Part shown: positions 35,621-47,700 of the stretch, one piece after another
Layout of the letters: every line of letters starts with the position of its first letter
Position numbering within the stretch: position 1 is the first letter of the stretch
Assembly (NCBI RefSeq): GCF_030247195.1
Contig: NC_080670.1
Coordinates: forward strand, 212,586,546 to 212,650,545
Length of the DNA: 64,000 nucleotides
Reading direction: 5' to 3'
From: Topomyia yanbarensis
Lineage: Eukaryota > Arthropoda > Insecta > Diptera > Culicidae
The notes under the pieces: model-generated
What the model saw: only the letters and a program-made list of their open reading frames with translations
Databases searched by the model: none
Told to the model about the DNA's origin: nothing
Translations under genes and position numbers: made by a program

Positions 35621-37379
35621 TGAAATATGTTGTGTAATTTTGTGTCGTTCTGCTGGTAGATTCCACTTTTGGCTTTTATTAACTTCCGCGTTTTGTGTCT
35701 CAACAGAAACAATTATTTTACCGCACGAAAAAGGTGTCACCATCTGCTTGCAAAACTTTCGTTACTAGCTTCAACCGTTATTTTTCCCAAGTCAACCTCT
35801 CACCTTTCGTACAACAGGTGCGGAATGAGCTAGCGAACAAAGACTTGAACAAGACGGTGCATCGTAGCAGGCGTCGGCTGCCAGTTTGTGGCTGGCTGGT
35901 TGACATGCGACACAAACCCTAACACACGGGGAAAAGGAGGAAAAATAAGTGCATGACTTACCGTCATTTCAATGAGTTTTTGGAGTCAACGAAAGCACTC
36001 ACTGAAAGGGGCTTCTCTGCTCGGGATAGTCTCCGCGCAAAGTCGAGTGCAAGTGTTTCCTTTTCATTATAACTGCTAATGAGCCTCTTGAGCACAGACC
36101 GGTTCAACGGTGTTGTTTTGAAAACGGTTTCCGGTCTCGTGTGATTAGTGTATAGAGCGAAACTCTTCTAACGCTGACAGGAGATCGATTCAATCTAGAA
36201 GGCTGGGTGTTTGAGAAAAATTAGTTCTGCCGTGCGGAGGCAAGTTAACTGATAAATACGTACAATCGACGTAATATTATTTTATTTTTGAATGATTTTA
36301 GTTAAATCTGTTAAAACGTTTCACATTCCGAAACACATTAAAGTTTAGAAGTATCAAACCTCCTCAGTAATATGATTACGATCTGCTAGCAATTTTTAAA
36401 TTTTTATAATAGCATTTTTCCTTCTGCTCGGTTTCCCATGATTCTATCTATTGGATGAAAACATGTGGAACAAGGGAAATTAAAAGTAATTAGTTCGCTA
36501 TGAAAGCATTATTTGATTTTGTAGAGATTCGTGGCATCGAAGAAAAAAAACGTGGAGGAGCCAAGTGAGTGCACTGCTGCTAAGTGCTAAATGATGAACT
36601 CGTTTCCTTTTTGCTTACCAGTGGGTTGTGTTCATGTTCTTCTGTAGCTTTCAAATTGCAAAAAAATCAAAAAAAAATCACAGTTCAGCGTTGCCATCAT
36701 CCTGTTAAACCGATTGACGAACTAAAGAAAACGAGTGCTAAATGTTGATGGTTTAGTTTTTTTTCTTTCGAACAGTTTATAAACTAAAGTAACCACTCTG
36801 TGTGTAAATTTACGAGGTTTTTTAACACTCGTTTATATTTTTGTGTTGAATAAAACTGTTATTAATTTATTTGGATTTATTCATGAATGCGACAGGGCAT
36901 TACTCAGGGAAGTAACTTGGCCCTCTTGAAGTTTTGCTCGTCACAAGCTGATACAGGACTTTTCGACAATTGTCATATTGGTTTCAAAGGGCAAGGTAAG
37001 AGCTAGGGTTTGAAATAATTGAAAGTATCAAACGAAGAATTAAACAATTTAAGAAAACTTCCAGAATCCGGAAATCAAACTTCGGTGCCAATGGATACGG
37101 ATCTCAGTTCCCAAGAACCCAAAAACTTTTGATGAATGCAAGTCTTTTTAGAAATTATCATTCACGAGTCAAAACAATATTCTAGCCAATCAAAGATAAA
37201 TTAAGAAAACAATGATCCAAACATAAAGGCTAAACTATAAAACATTTTCTATAAGAACAAGAATTGATAAAAACATTCATGCAAGAAACTTCTATAAACC
37301 AACTTGTCAGGATCTGAGAATAGATTATCAATCCATGAAACCAAAATTGGCGAAAATCTTGTCAATAAAAATAGTGAAT
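35621..37379. other. Unassigned sequence, possibly a first intron
   Basis: A good acceptor (TTTTGTGTCTCAACAG, ending at 35706) and another (CCTTTCGTACAACAG, ending near 35818) follow the candidate leader region. Neither opens onto a recognisable coding exon. The remainder is AT-rich and unassigned. Confidence 0.4.
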
Positions 37380-39300
37380 AGAGCATAAAAATATAAAATA
37401 TAAAACAGAAATTAGAAAGTAGAAAAAAGAAAACAGAAAATAGAAAACGAAAAATAGAAAAAAGAAAATAGCAAATAGAACATAGAAAATAGCAAAATGA
37501 AAATAAAAAATAGAAAATAAAAACATATAAAATTGAGAGTTAAAAATTCGAGACTGACAATTAAATATTAAAAAATAAAAACTAAAAATAGAAACTGGAC
37601 ACTAGAAACTAGGCTAGAAACTGAAAACTAAACACGGAAAACTAAAAACTGAAAGCTTAAATCTAAAAACTAGGAACTAGCAGCTAGAAATTTAAAAACT
37701 AAAAAATAAAAATTGGAAGTCGAAAACTGCAAATTAAAAACATTACACTAAATGCTTGGAATTGAATACTAAAAACTGAAAACTAAAAATGAAATACTAA
37801 AAACTAAAAGGCAAAAACTAAAATTAAATACTCAAAACTGAAAACTATAAACAGAAAACAAAAAATCAAAAACTTAAACCTAAAAACCAAAAATTAAAAA
37901 CTAAAATTAAAGCCTTTGGCAGAATTTTTCCGGCTTTTTAAAAGCTTGAGGTACGAGCTGAAACTAGAGAATACCAAATTCACAAAAGGAAAGATTAAAT
38001 AGACAATGAAAAGTAGAATATAGAATATGGAAAACAGAAACTAAGAACTAAATAACAATAAAAGAAATGGGATATAAAAAATAAAAACAGGGAATAAAAA
38101 AATAGAAAATGAAAAATAAAAAAATAAGAAACAAAAAATAAAAACTAAAAAGGACAAAATAAAAAATTTAAAAAAAATGAGGAATAAAAAAAGGAAAATG
38201 AAAAAGAAAACAATTTAAATAAAAAATAAAATATTAAAAATGAAAAATTAGAATTTAAATTTATTTTAAAATTTAAAATGCGCAATTTAAAATATTAAAT
38301 CCAAATTTAAAGTTTAAAATATAAAATTCATGATTCAAAATTTTAAATTAAATTCAAAATTATAAATCAAAAATTAAATTGAGCTTTTAAATTAAAAATT
38401 AAGAATTAAAAATTGCAAAATTGAAAATTTTAAAGAGGGACGGGCATAGCGTCGTTGATATATCGATTGCCTTGTACGCAGCTCACCTGGGTTCGATTCC
38501 CAACTCCGCACGTAGGTTTAGAGATTTTTTCAAAGAGATTTCTCTAACCCGAAAAGAGGCGAATGACCCTAAGATTAAAACCTTCGTAACCAAAATAAAT
38601 AGAAATAAAAAATTAAGAATAAAAAATAAAAAATTAAAATCAAATTTAAAAAATAAAAAAAAAAACGAAAAAAAAATAAAAACTAAAGAATCAAAAAAAT
38701 AATTAAAAACTTAAATTAAAAAATCAAACGTTAAAAATAAAATATCAAAAATGGAAAATAAAAAAATGAAAATTAAGAATCAAAAATTAAAAATTGGGAA
38801 ACAAAAATTAAAATTAAGCAATAAAAAAAACAAATAAACAATAACAAATAGTAACAAAAATAAAAACTTTAAAAAAATCATAAATAAATAATTAAGAATG
38901 AACGAAAATTTAAAAAAAAATGAAAAGTAAAAACAAAAAATATAAAATATAATGTAAAATATGGAAAAGAGAAAATGGAAAATGAAAAGCAGAAAATAGA
39001 AAATAGAGAATAGAAAGGGCAAAATATAAAATAGTAAAAAAAAATAGAAAAGAGAAAATGGTAAACGAAAAATGAAAAATGGGAAATAAAAAATAGTGAA
39101 TAGAAAATGCAAAATAGAAAATAGTTAATAAAAAATGGAAAATAGAAAATGGGAAATAGAAAATAGGGAATAGAAAATAGAGAAATGAAAATAGAAAATT
39201 GAAAATAGAAAAAGGAAAATAGTAAATAGAAAATAAAAAACAGAAAATAGACGATAGAAAATGCAAAATAGAAATCAGAAAATGGAAAATAGAAAATACA
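37380..39300 (+). repeat. 1.9-kb A-rich low-complexity tract (AAAATAGAAAAT-like)
   Basis: Almost the whole stretch consists of diverged A-rich words on the + strand (GAAAATAGAAAATA, AAACTAAAAACTGAAAA, AATTTAAAATTT) with very few C residues. The clearest heptamer-like repetition is near 39.1-39.25 kb. It is interrupted by a SINE at 38434-38592. Minus-strand frames of over 100 codons made of Phe/Ile/Leu/Ser/Tyr here are artefacts of the base composition. Confidence 0.85.
38434..38592 (+). mobile_element. tRNA-derived SINE, Feilai-like
   Basis: The head holds RNA polymerase III promoter boxes: A-box-like TAGCGTCGTTGA (38446-38457) and a perfect B box GGTTCGATTCC (38490-38500), with the tRNA-like CCCAACTCCGCAC after it. 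The body reads TCTAACCCGAAAAGAGGCGAATGACC in pieces (TCTAACCCGAAAAG; AGGCGAATGACC), then a tail AAAACCTTCGTAACC running into A-rich DNA. This resembles the Feilai family of Aedes mosquitoes from memory. Sense strand is +. It is probably an old copy, as the A box is degenerate. The surrounding A-rich tract hides any target duplication. Confidence 0.8.
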
Positions 39301-39940
39301 AACGTGAGAACACACGAAATGTACAATTAAATGGGAATAACACGAAAAGGTGGTATTATACATTGCAAAAATATAGCACTGCAGTCTACGGTGAATATGA
39401 GTACAAAATTAATAAGATTCCATCCAGTGCTGACATCACCTTCATCGTGACTAAACCAATCTGGTACTTCGAATTATCTCATGCTCGCCTTCCGCGAATC
39501 TTCCTCGATTTTGCAGAGCCTGCGAGCGTGAGTTCTGCCCCGAAGTCGACAATTTCTTCTAGGTTCTCTACTGAACAGAGCTTTGGCTGATCTCTCATCT
39601 AGCATTCGCTCTACATGCCCAACCCACTAAAGTTTGCCGTACTAAATAAGGCTTCCGCGTCAGCAAATATAGTACCCTTAGTACAATTCTTGGTTCATGC
39701 CACTGGGTCATCCTCACCGAGTTTTTGAGCGCAGAATTCTGCTCTTAAAGATACCGCCACTCTATATTCTGTGTCCTTGCGCGACCACCCCTCCAGGCCG
39801 TACAAAGCAACCGAGAGGATCGGCTATTTGTTTAGATCAAATTTTGTACACATCCGCTGGTTGCGGGACTTTAGCTAATTACACATCATACTCGGCTAAC
39901 ATCCTCTTCAAACGTCACCAGTATTCCAAGATATTGGATT
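39301..39940. other. Unassigned, possibly old retroelement DNA
   Basis: After the A-rich tract the composition becomes balanced, with frames on the + strand of 81-109 codons (39261-39590, 39697-39942) that lack motifs I know. The sudden change of composition suggests inserted DNA, perhaps a decayed transposon. Confidence 0.35.
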
Positions 39941-40090
39941 GATTGGAACCTCGGTACCCTGAACGCTGTTGGGACTTGCAACAGCCGCCCTACTTGCTCG
40001 GGATTGTCGACGAGTTATAGTCGACAATCCCGAGCAAGTAGGGCGGCTGTTGCAAGTTCCAACAGCATTCAGGGTACCGAGGTTCCAATC
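39941..40090. repeat. Near-perfect 150-bp palindrome (71-bp arms, 8-base loop)
   Basis: Arm 39941-40011 (starting GATTGGAACCTCGGTACC) is matched by 40020-40090 as its reverse complement at 69 of 71 positions. The loop GAGTTATA is 40012-40019. Transcribed from the + strand, one mismatch becomes a G-U pair; from the minus strand the other does. The symmetry ends sharply on both sides. It could be a hairpin RNA source, a very recent snap-back duplication or an assembly/template-switch artefact. Confidence 0.9.
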
Positions 40091-40229
40091 AAATTCCGTT
40101 AATCATTACCGTGTCCTTTACCGATTGTGAAGACAGCACGTTTTTCAATGTTCTTATTTTTCAAACCCTTGCTTTACCTCGAGTATTATGACTCCAAATA
40201 AATCGTTCATATTGTCTACTCCCTTGCTA

Positions 40230-40745
40230 ATTGAATGTCGTTGGAACATATAGCAAAGACAATTTAAAAGTTTATACAATTCAGTTCCAGCATATACGAA
40301 ATGTACTGATATTGTTCAATCGTACAATCACAAAAGAAACCTTTATAGTGAAATCTTGCCATACTGCTAAAATTAAAATCTCCGTATTCGTTGAAGATAA
40401 CGCAGCCGAGGTTCGACTGGACGATCTGTCTCCAGAAACACCCGATGTCGGGCATTAGGTACTAAATTTATGTCTCAATAGAAGTTCTGTTCGTCAAGGA
40501 GGAATGGATGAATTTACCTTAGGTATTCTCAACGGTGCTCCTCCTTTCAGCACCTTATGTCCTGGATCTGCTTATTTTCAGAGAATGTTGTGTTCTTATA
40601 ACGGTCAGTCCACCTCGCGTAAATACTGTGAACAATCTGAACTTGACGGAAAACTCTACGTATTTACCAGAACGAAATCAACTGCAGAAACTCTTGAACA
40701 AATTGTTGTTCATCGGAGAGCGAGCGTCATCACTAACATTTAAAA
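40230..40745 (+). pseudogene. Gag/ORF1-like remnant of a non-LTR element
   Basis: Two + strand frames in succession. The first (40231-40458) ends in KISVFVEDNAAEVRLDDLSP followed by ETPDVG. The second (40504-40743) has RMLCSYNGQSTSRKYCEQSE, where an ancestral knuckle of the form TCKYC...H..C can be guessed but is destroyed (Ser-Arg in place of Thr-Cys; no following His/Cys). The pattern fits LINE ORF1/gag proteins of mosquitoes as I recall them, but the family cannot be fixed. It is broken by stops and a frameshift. Confidence 0.45.
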
Positions 40746-41099
40746 TAAGAGAGATAGAGTATGGATATGATCAGATGAATTACTGCAAAGTTCCTATGCT
40801 ACAACTTGGGAGAGCACACCTAATTCCTATCTCGCCCCGTTGAAAAGTGAGTATTGGCACCCCCTATGCGGTGAAATGGGAAACTATCTTTTTAACGAAA
40901 CCTTGATTCATATTACATACTAAAATTCTTTAAAACGCCCCATTCAGACAAATTCAACGCAACTAATGTTTCACCGCTAAAGCAAAGGATCTCAACACGC
41001 AGCAGCAAGCGATGAACGGGAATTTTGAAAACTAACTTTAATTTTTTACATATTGTAAAAATCAAAAAAGAACCATGGCTCAGTTATGCTAACGCATAG

Positions 41100-41178
41100 A
41101 CTGCCCATGATCCCAAATCGGTCCCATAAAGATAGGAAACCCCATAGAAAATTGGACGAATATGCGATCATGGGTAGT
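41100..41178. mobile_element. 79-bp palindromic MITE remnant
   Basis: The ends ACTGCCCATGATC (41100-41112) and GATCATGGGTAGT (41166-41178) are inverted repeats with one mismatch; CGGTCC and GGACGA pair further in. GGCTCA outside on the left and TGAGCC outside on the right suggest that the repeat once extended further. No coding capacity. Confidence 0.55.
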
Positions 41179-44100
41179 TGAGCCGAGTCAAATAAATAAA
41201 AGAAGAAAAAGGAGATGATAGCTAAGAGTAGCTTTGAGCGACGATTTCCGAAAAAATTTTGTCACGAAATTCTAACCTGCCCTTGGAAACAGTGTAGCGC
41301 TTCCGAAACCCGTCAATTCAGGAGTTCATGAATCCAAAGGATTTGGAAATTTGGAAAGAATGCAAGAATTCAGTGATATAACACCTCAAGAAAAACAAAT
41401 CCGAAACCCATTGTTCTTAAATCGAGAAGAATTCAAGAGTGCAATAATGGCAAATCACAGAAATACCGAGTCTCAGAAATCACTGAGTCAAACGGTTTAT
41501 CAACGACGTAATGTTTTACATTCAAGCACTAAATCACACTTACAAACCAAAGGACATCATAGTGATATTCGTTTATATAAGAAACTAATGTATTGCTACA
41601 GTCATTAATTCATATCTCCCGAACAAGAGTTCCGATTCGAATCAAATTACATGTCAGTCCGTCTTTTGAATCTGAGTATGCAGAATTCGGTTTTATTATA
41701 TTGAAAACTTAACAAGGCACTTCTAACGTATAACGACTGGGTGTTGAAAAAAGGTAACGTAGGGTAAGAGATTGCATAGTTTTCCCCTAGCGAGGATGCG
41801 AATTATTTATAACATTTTTCTTAAAAAAAAACTGGACCATGTGTAACACCATATACTGAAAAGAATTACCCGGGGCCCGGTACAAAAATTTTGCGCTCAG
41901 AAACGGATAAAATAGATTCGTGTTTTATTTTCAAATCGGTCCGATGTCATTAAAGTACAGCCTCAAGAGCAAAGCGACACTATTGCTTCTTTCAAGGACG
42001 TTAGATTTAAGAGCAATGTTAATCCGCTTCTTCTACCTTCTTGAATTTATGGTTAAGTATGAACCACGGTAAGGATGCTGCTCAAATTGACAGCAAAACC
42101 TAATTACGACACGCGAAGATGTCATAAACATTTTCACTAGAACTTAAGAATAAAGCTATTTACTATACTTTCATGCTCCCTTTTCCAGTCAGTGTCGTAA
42201 AATAGTTTAATCCAGAAAAAAATATTAAATACACCAGGGATTACCCACCACAAATCATCACCATCTACTTTCTGGGAATTTTTTTTGCGGCGCCAAAAGG
42301 TACAGAGCTTCATTTCATCCAGCCAAAGTGTCGCCATCTACACGCGCACAAATTAGATTACTGGCCGTCCTCTCTCCCTCTTGCTGAATAACGACGACGC
42401 TCGACGGCGGGTTTCCAGCAAAAACATAATTAGCTCCTATTTTCTTCCTACCGACCCTGATGCTTGCAGTCAGTCGGTGGTTGCAGTTTTGGGTCGGATC
42501 ACAGCAGGCAGTGCAACACACACACAGAGGGGAAACCCAGCGATAGTTTCCCTCTTTTCTTCGAAGCTTGAAGTTTAATAGATGATTGTTATATGTTAGT
42601 GTTCAATTTGAAGCCGGAAAGTCAACGTAAAGGTCACACTTTCCTACAGGGCACAAGCTGACCGGTTATAGTTTGGCGAAGCACACCACCTCCAGGGCCT
42701 ACTTAGGGTTACTGTGTATCGTTCGTTCGCTCGTTCGGAGATGATTGATTGCAGCACTGCAGGCCGAAAAGATGGGCGACTCAACTTTGGATGACCGGGT
42801 CAGGCCAGGAAGGTAATTTCCGGCTGCCATCCGAGATTTGACAGTAAATTAGCAGTTCCCACCGTAGGAGTCCCGAGTCGTCACAGTGGGAAGGATAAAT
42901 GGGAAAAGTTGATTAATTTTCCCTGCTGAGTTCCGTATGATGGAGTGGCTTAACGTTGTAGAAGCCTTTCTCTTCTCCTGATAAAAGCGACAGATAAATT
43001 TTACCACAATTCACGACTCCGTCAAATACAGTTTTGAAACTTTCCCGATTTTGTCACGAAAAAAGTTACCTAATTAGCAAAGGCAACTGGATTAGAATAA
43101 TTATCCTACAGTCGAACTTGTACGTAGTCAACTATCGTACGAGCGAATAAATCGTAGTTTTGTTTCACAACATATCCCCAGAAAACTATTTACCCATTAC
43201 AAAGAAGATTATAAACTATCACCATTACGGTTACAACAAGGAAACGAACGTGCCCCAGGAGAAAGAAGGTCCGTTCCATTTATTCGGATAAATGAAAATA
43301 CATGGTTGGAGACAACATGTGGCTAAATCCCGAATGAGTTATTATGTAGGAACGTACGTACGTACATATACTCTGCTTCTATGCACTCTCGCCTGCATTG
43401 ATGTAGCACATACATAGTTTCAGGGGTTAGCCCACATACAACGGTCGAGGCTTCCGCAAATGAATGCAAATGGTTGCTTTGTTGAGAGCTTTATTTTTCC
43501 ATTTTGAAAAGCTGAACTTCAAAGTCTTGTCTTCTGTTCTCTCGGGGTATAATTTGGGGTTTGACAATTAACTGGATTTTCTATTTTTATCCTAATGAAT
43601 GATATGAAAAGTGTGGTGCCATAGTAATACCAAGAAAGAGTACATGGCAGTGTGTATATAAATCACGGAAAGCTTTCCGAAGCTGAATTGTCTGAGAAAG
43701 GAATTGCTTGGGAATTTTCACTTTTTATGTATGTGTTAATTATAATCTAAACCAACAGAAACATTATTTCAACTCGCTCAAACATAACAATGCGTATGTT
43801 CTCCGCATACTCGAATCGCGGTCGTTTGCTAATTTGTACCTATTATTTATCAAACTAGCAAGAAAGCCAGTTCATCTATTAAATGATGAATCGATGAATT
43901 TTAAAATAAAACATTCGTTGAATTCTTCACTATTTCTACCCCTTTCAAATACTTACAATCGATGCGCTAGACAGTGACAAACAACTACACGACGCCACAT
44001 TTCAATTACAACCCGCTCGATATCAATCCATTCCCAACAGGGATTTACTTCCACTGAGCAAGCAACCTCGCCACTTACCGCTCATTAATTATTCGTCGAA

Positions 44101-44530
44101 CGGGCCTACCCGCAAACAGGATACAGGATCGGATTCCGACAATCGAACGGCGTTCGATACCACCCGTAGAAAACCGTTGCGGTACCGGACATTAGCGACC
44201 TGTCAACGGTGGTTTCGGTAAGTGATTGCGAGAGGCCTCCGCTCCGGATTCTCATACTCGCTGTTCGCAGCTACTACACAGGAAACATACCACGTCAGTC
44301 AGCTAGATTGTCTTAGCAAGCCATGCATGTATGAAGTACCCTCAATTTACGTCAAAACCGTTGCTAAAGGGGAATTCATATGGTTTGTTCGCCGCCTACT
44401 GCTGCTCACAATCGGAATAATTTGCTTCGGCAGTGGCGGTGAAAGCTGTTACGCTTTTGTGTAATCAGAACACACACACAGAGGGAGGTTATGCCGATAC
44501 ATGCAGGTCATGTACGCGGGTGGAATGCTT
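41179..44530. other. Unassigned non-coding DNA
   Basis: Mostly AT-rich unique sequence. Less AT-rich stretches near 42.25-42.9 and 44.0-44.6 kb could be regulatory. Open frames (41351-41608, 43708-43977, 44222-44464) show no recognisable domain. Confidence 0.5.
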
Positions 44531-44554
44531 CTAACCTCCCGGACGGGAGGTTAG
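44531..44554. repeat. Perfect 11-bp-stem hairpin
   Basis: CTAACCTCCCG-GA-CGGGAGGTTAG. A third copy of GGGAGGTTA lies upstream near 44482-44491. As + strand RNA it would form a very GC-rich stem. No poly-U follows, so it is not a bacterial-type terminator. Confidence 0.7.
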
Positions 44555-45084
44555 CGTTGTCTCCGAGTGGTTTCGTATTCACATAATTGCGTTTTCGAAC
44601 GATAACGAGGATGGGTCCCGGACTGTCGGTTGTTTCGGTGAGTGGACCACCACGACGGAATCGGATTCTATCTTCCTTAGTGGGGTTCTCAAACGAAATA
44701 AATTAGAATTGAATAGCGACGAAATAAGTAACGAAACTGACCAAAATATGACTTTGAGTAGACCAAAAATTAACCAAGTAACCTCCGACGTCTCTATTTG
44801 ATTACCAAATATTTGGTAGAATTAGACATAATTGCTGACAGCTTTATCTTGTCAGCTATCATGCCATGCCTATCCAATCGTGATTGACTACTTATTGATT
44901 TTTTTTTGTTCCGCTCACATTGATGGTCGATAGTCGAGAGCAATTAATGACACAGCTAAGTTAGTAGAAATCGATTTTTCTAGGCTTGGATCCGTGAAGT
45001 ATTTTTTGCTGGCATCGGCGTTAAAACATAATGAGTTATGTTCTATCACTAACCATGCGGTAGTCTTGAGTGGAACGCCCAACT

Positions 45085-45175
45085 CCTACCAGCAGAAGGC
45101 AAAAGATTCTTCACATTTCCTTTCGATCATGTCCATGAGACCTGTCTAGAACTAGTTTTCCATTCTAAGTTTTTA
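45085..45175. repeat. Relative of the 268-bp MITE interior
   Basis: CCTACCAGCAGAAGGCAAAAGATT here corresponds to CTATCAGCAGAAGACAAAAG near 31198, and CTAGTTTTCC recurs after it in both. The inverted ends of the full element are not recognisable, so this is a fragment or distant relative. Confidence 0.45.
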
Positions 45176-45264
45176 ACTGATTCGCTCTAGAGTACATATC
45201 CGTCTTTTCATTTCATTGCTTAATTTCTTTTTGTCCTAAATTTTTCCAAAAAATTCGTTATATT

Positions 45265-46000
45265 TTAATTTCTGTTAAGAGCAACGCAGGGCAATCGTTC
45301 GCTTTTTCGGAAGCCAAATTGTGTATCTGTCAGAGGGCCATTCAGTTCGACCCAATTGTTGAAGCGAAACAAGACCATTTTCTCGGACAAATTCCGGATA
45401 CAGCGCAACATCGCAATCGGTCGATACGGGTTGTGATCGGAGGGATGGTTTTCTTGGTTTTTGGAAGACATTCTCTAATCATGTGGAACAATCTTACCTT
45501 CAAGATTTTAACTAAATAAGTTCAACAAGCTTCTCTTGGCAGAGACTGGCAGATTTTTCAACAATTTAATTCTGTCTGAAGTCCACCATCGAAAAATCGA
45601 AAAGGCGATTTGAATATTCCACGCTCTCGTTAGTACAGTTTCGGATTCGCATACGCCGAGCAGGGCCCCAAAGAGTGCTCATCGATGTTTCTCTCGTTAA
45701 TCCGTTAACGAACTGACGCCAGTAAGTACGTTTCTTGGCTTCCACCAAACTCTTCATTCGCGTTCCTTACGTCGCCTCCTGTGTCGTCACCCCGGAAGGT
45801 ATTATACGGGGCGGCCTTCTACACATATACGTCTGAGCACTCTTTGTTCCACCATGGGATGGGATCCTCATGAAGGCAACACCATTCCGTACTGTGGAAG
45901 ATATTCGCCTAAAACTAGCCTCGGTACGAAGAGAAGTTCCACAATAGCGCAAAGCCGTCGGTGACCACTTGAGACTCTCGGGAAATGTAGGTGAAAGCAA
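45265..46000 (-). pseudogene. I-like LINE EN-RT linker and RT start
   Basis: Minus-strand remnant. In order: the endonuclease/RT linker IPWWNKECSDVYV (about 45860), VEAKKRTYWRQFVNGLTRET and SMSTLWGPARRMR with NESVEYSNRLFDF (45757-45590), then, after a gap, the RT N-terminus SDHNPYRPIAMLRCIRNLSE, KMVLFRFNNWVE and DTQFGFRKS (45450-45290). This is the standard order in ORF2 of I/LOA-type non-LTR elements. Frameshifts separate the pieces, and the RT palm, which should follow below 45265, is missing. Confidence 0.8.
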
Positions 46001-47399
46001 TGCCTAGTCTTTGCCTATAATCCCACATTGACAAGCGACAAATTCAATGCCTTTTGTCGGGGGGAGGGTCGCTTTGGTTGAAAGAATTGTACCTTTTGAT
46101 CCCCAGGAGTACTCCTCCGTAAGATTCTAAGTGAATACTATTGTCACGTCTTGTACAATGCAAATGTATCACATTTCAAATTATTTAATAAAATTTTGAA
46201 GGTATCGATTTTCGTGATGTTTCTGCAATTTCACTGTGGAAGAGTGGCCAAATCCAAATCCCTTTCAAATGCGGTGGTCTCACATCGAACCTTATTGTTC
46301 CGATAGGAGTATGTGTGTCCAGTTGTTTGCAATTAGCACTGTTCATAACTCGCGCAACAAATAGGCAAACAGGTAGACGTGCCTTATCGAAGAGAAGGTA
46401 GGTAGTTCGGCAGAACAGATCCAGTGAAGGTTACCCGTTAAGAGTTTGAGTTGATATATCTTCTTCCTGTCCGCTACGACTACTGCTGAATGCAAACGTT
46501 TGCCGTTCAGTAATTTCACTGACTGAAGCATGGAGTCTTCCAAACAGCCAACCCTGTATGTCAGCAGATCCACGCAATTCAAACTCGAATCGACGACGAC
46601 CCCGTCAGTTTAAACACGATTAGCTGGTACATATACTCTGTGCTCGACGGTGGAAAGGGCCCGTAACCAGTTATGCCACTTGCCTACTTTAAACTATTTT
46701 CCACCAACCGAAGCTTATCGGGGCGAATTTTCGATATTTCTGTCACGACCGAATATCGTTCCGTCAGAACTCGAGAAATCAGTTTTGGAAGCACAGATAT
46801 AGCTTGAGCCGGGAAGGGAAGGTAAAATAATGGAGGCACTTATAACGGTATCCAGACAGCTCGCAAGATGAGAAATATTGCCATTGATCTGCAGGTCGAA
46901 GAACAGTTAACGCGCACACACAAAAGAAAAAAAAATCATTGCCTCGAAAAGGTGGAGAAGGCTGAAGATAACCATGAAAGCAGATTAGCTAGCTCTGCTT
47001 TAAAGCGTTACACTGCACGGACTGGAAGAAAACGTCTACATGCTCCGAGAGTTATTTTGCGAATAGATAATATTTCTGCTTTTGGATGCAGGCTTTAAGT
47101 TTACGGATTCTCAGGGTATTTCACGGTATTAGGAACTATGAATATTTTAAAAGAGCTCAGCTCAACCTCTGAACTTTTGACTGCTGCGATTGTCCGTACT
47201 TGATCTAGAAAAACCGAACATTGAATTCGGCGCTGGCTTACGTGTCTCGGAAAAATTATGTTGACCGATCAGTGTTCGGAATTCGAAAAGGGGGGGTCCA
47301 TCCTCAAAACGAAAAGTGAAAGATCGCTGGAAATTCGTCATCTTGAATTCCTTGGTTTTGGTTCAACATTGCTTTCGGACGATAGAAGAACGAATCTCA
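46001..47399. other. Unassigned, probably decayed transposon DNA
   Basis: The minus strand has coding-like frames (46343-46582: NCVDLLTYRVGCLEDS, LLTGNLHWICSAEL) and a further piece about 46200-46330 reading IRFDVRPPHLKGIWIWP. This looks like old retroelement sequence, possibly upstream ORF1/EN of the I-like LINE, but I cannot match it. The rest is unassigned. Confidence 0.4.
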
Positions 47400-47700
47400 C
47401 CTGGGCTCTGCTGGATTTCTGCTCACAGTCCGGAAGGGCTCTGCCAGTTGCCTAAGCTACCAAGAAGTGACACTACCGGGAAGCCCATGAGTAGACTAGA
47501 TCCAACGCCGGGGACGATCCGAGTAGATCACGACAAAACTGAGAGCTAAATGGCTTAGCATCGGTATCGAGAGAAATTACGCCACCGGGGAACTCTCAGC
47601 CGTAGTAAGGCGCTCATAGACTAATCTCATACCGGAATGGCTCTGCCTGTTGCTTAACTTTCCGGCAGTCGCGCTTGTGCACTGAATGCATGCTGCTCTG
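47400..47700. repeat. ~200-bp tandem units
   Basis: CGGAAGGGCTCTGCCAGTTGC at 47431 recurs as CGGAATGGCTCTGCCTGTTGC at 47633, a 202-base offset, with flanking homology. Between them lie GAGAGCTAAATGG and CGGTATCGAGAGAAATTACG, both found again at 49.48-49.69 kb. Confidence 0.55.

Noticed and set aside
38446..38500. A functional tRNA gene
   Set aside because: A- and B-box words are present, but there is no cloverleaf or acceptor stem; the head belongs to a SINE.
38780..39363. Minus-strand frames of 110-161 codons made of Phe, Ile, Leu, Ser and Tyr
   Set aside because: They are the complement of the A-rich low-complexity tract; composition alone explains the open frames.
44531..44554. Rho-independent-type terminator
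   Set aside because: Eukaryotic context and no following T-run.
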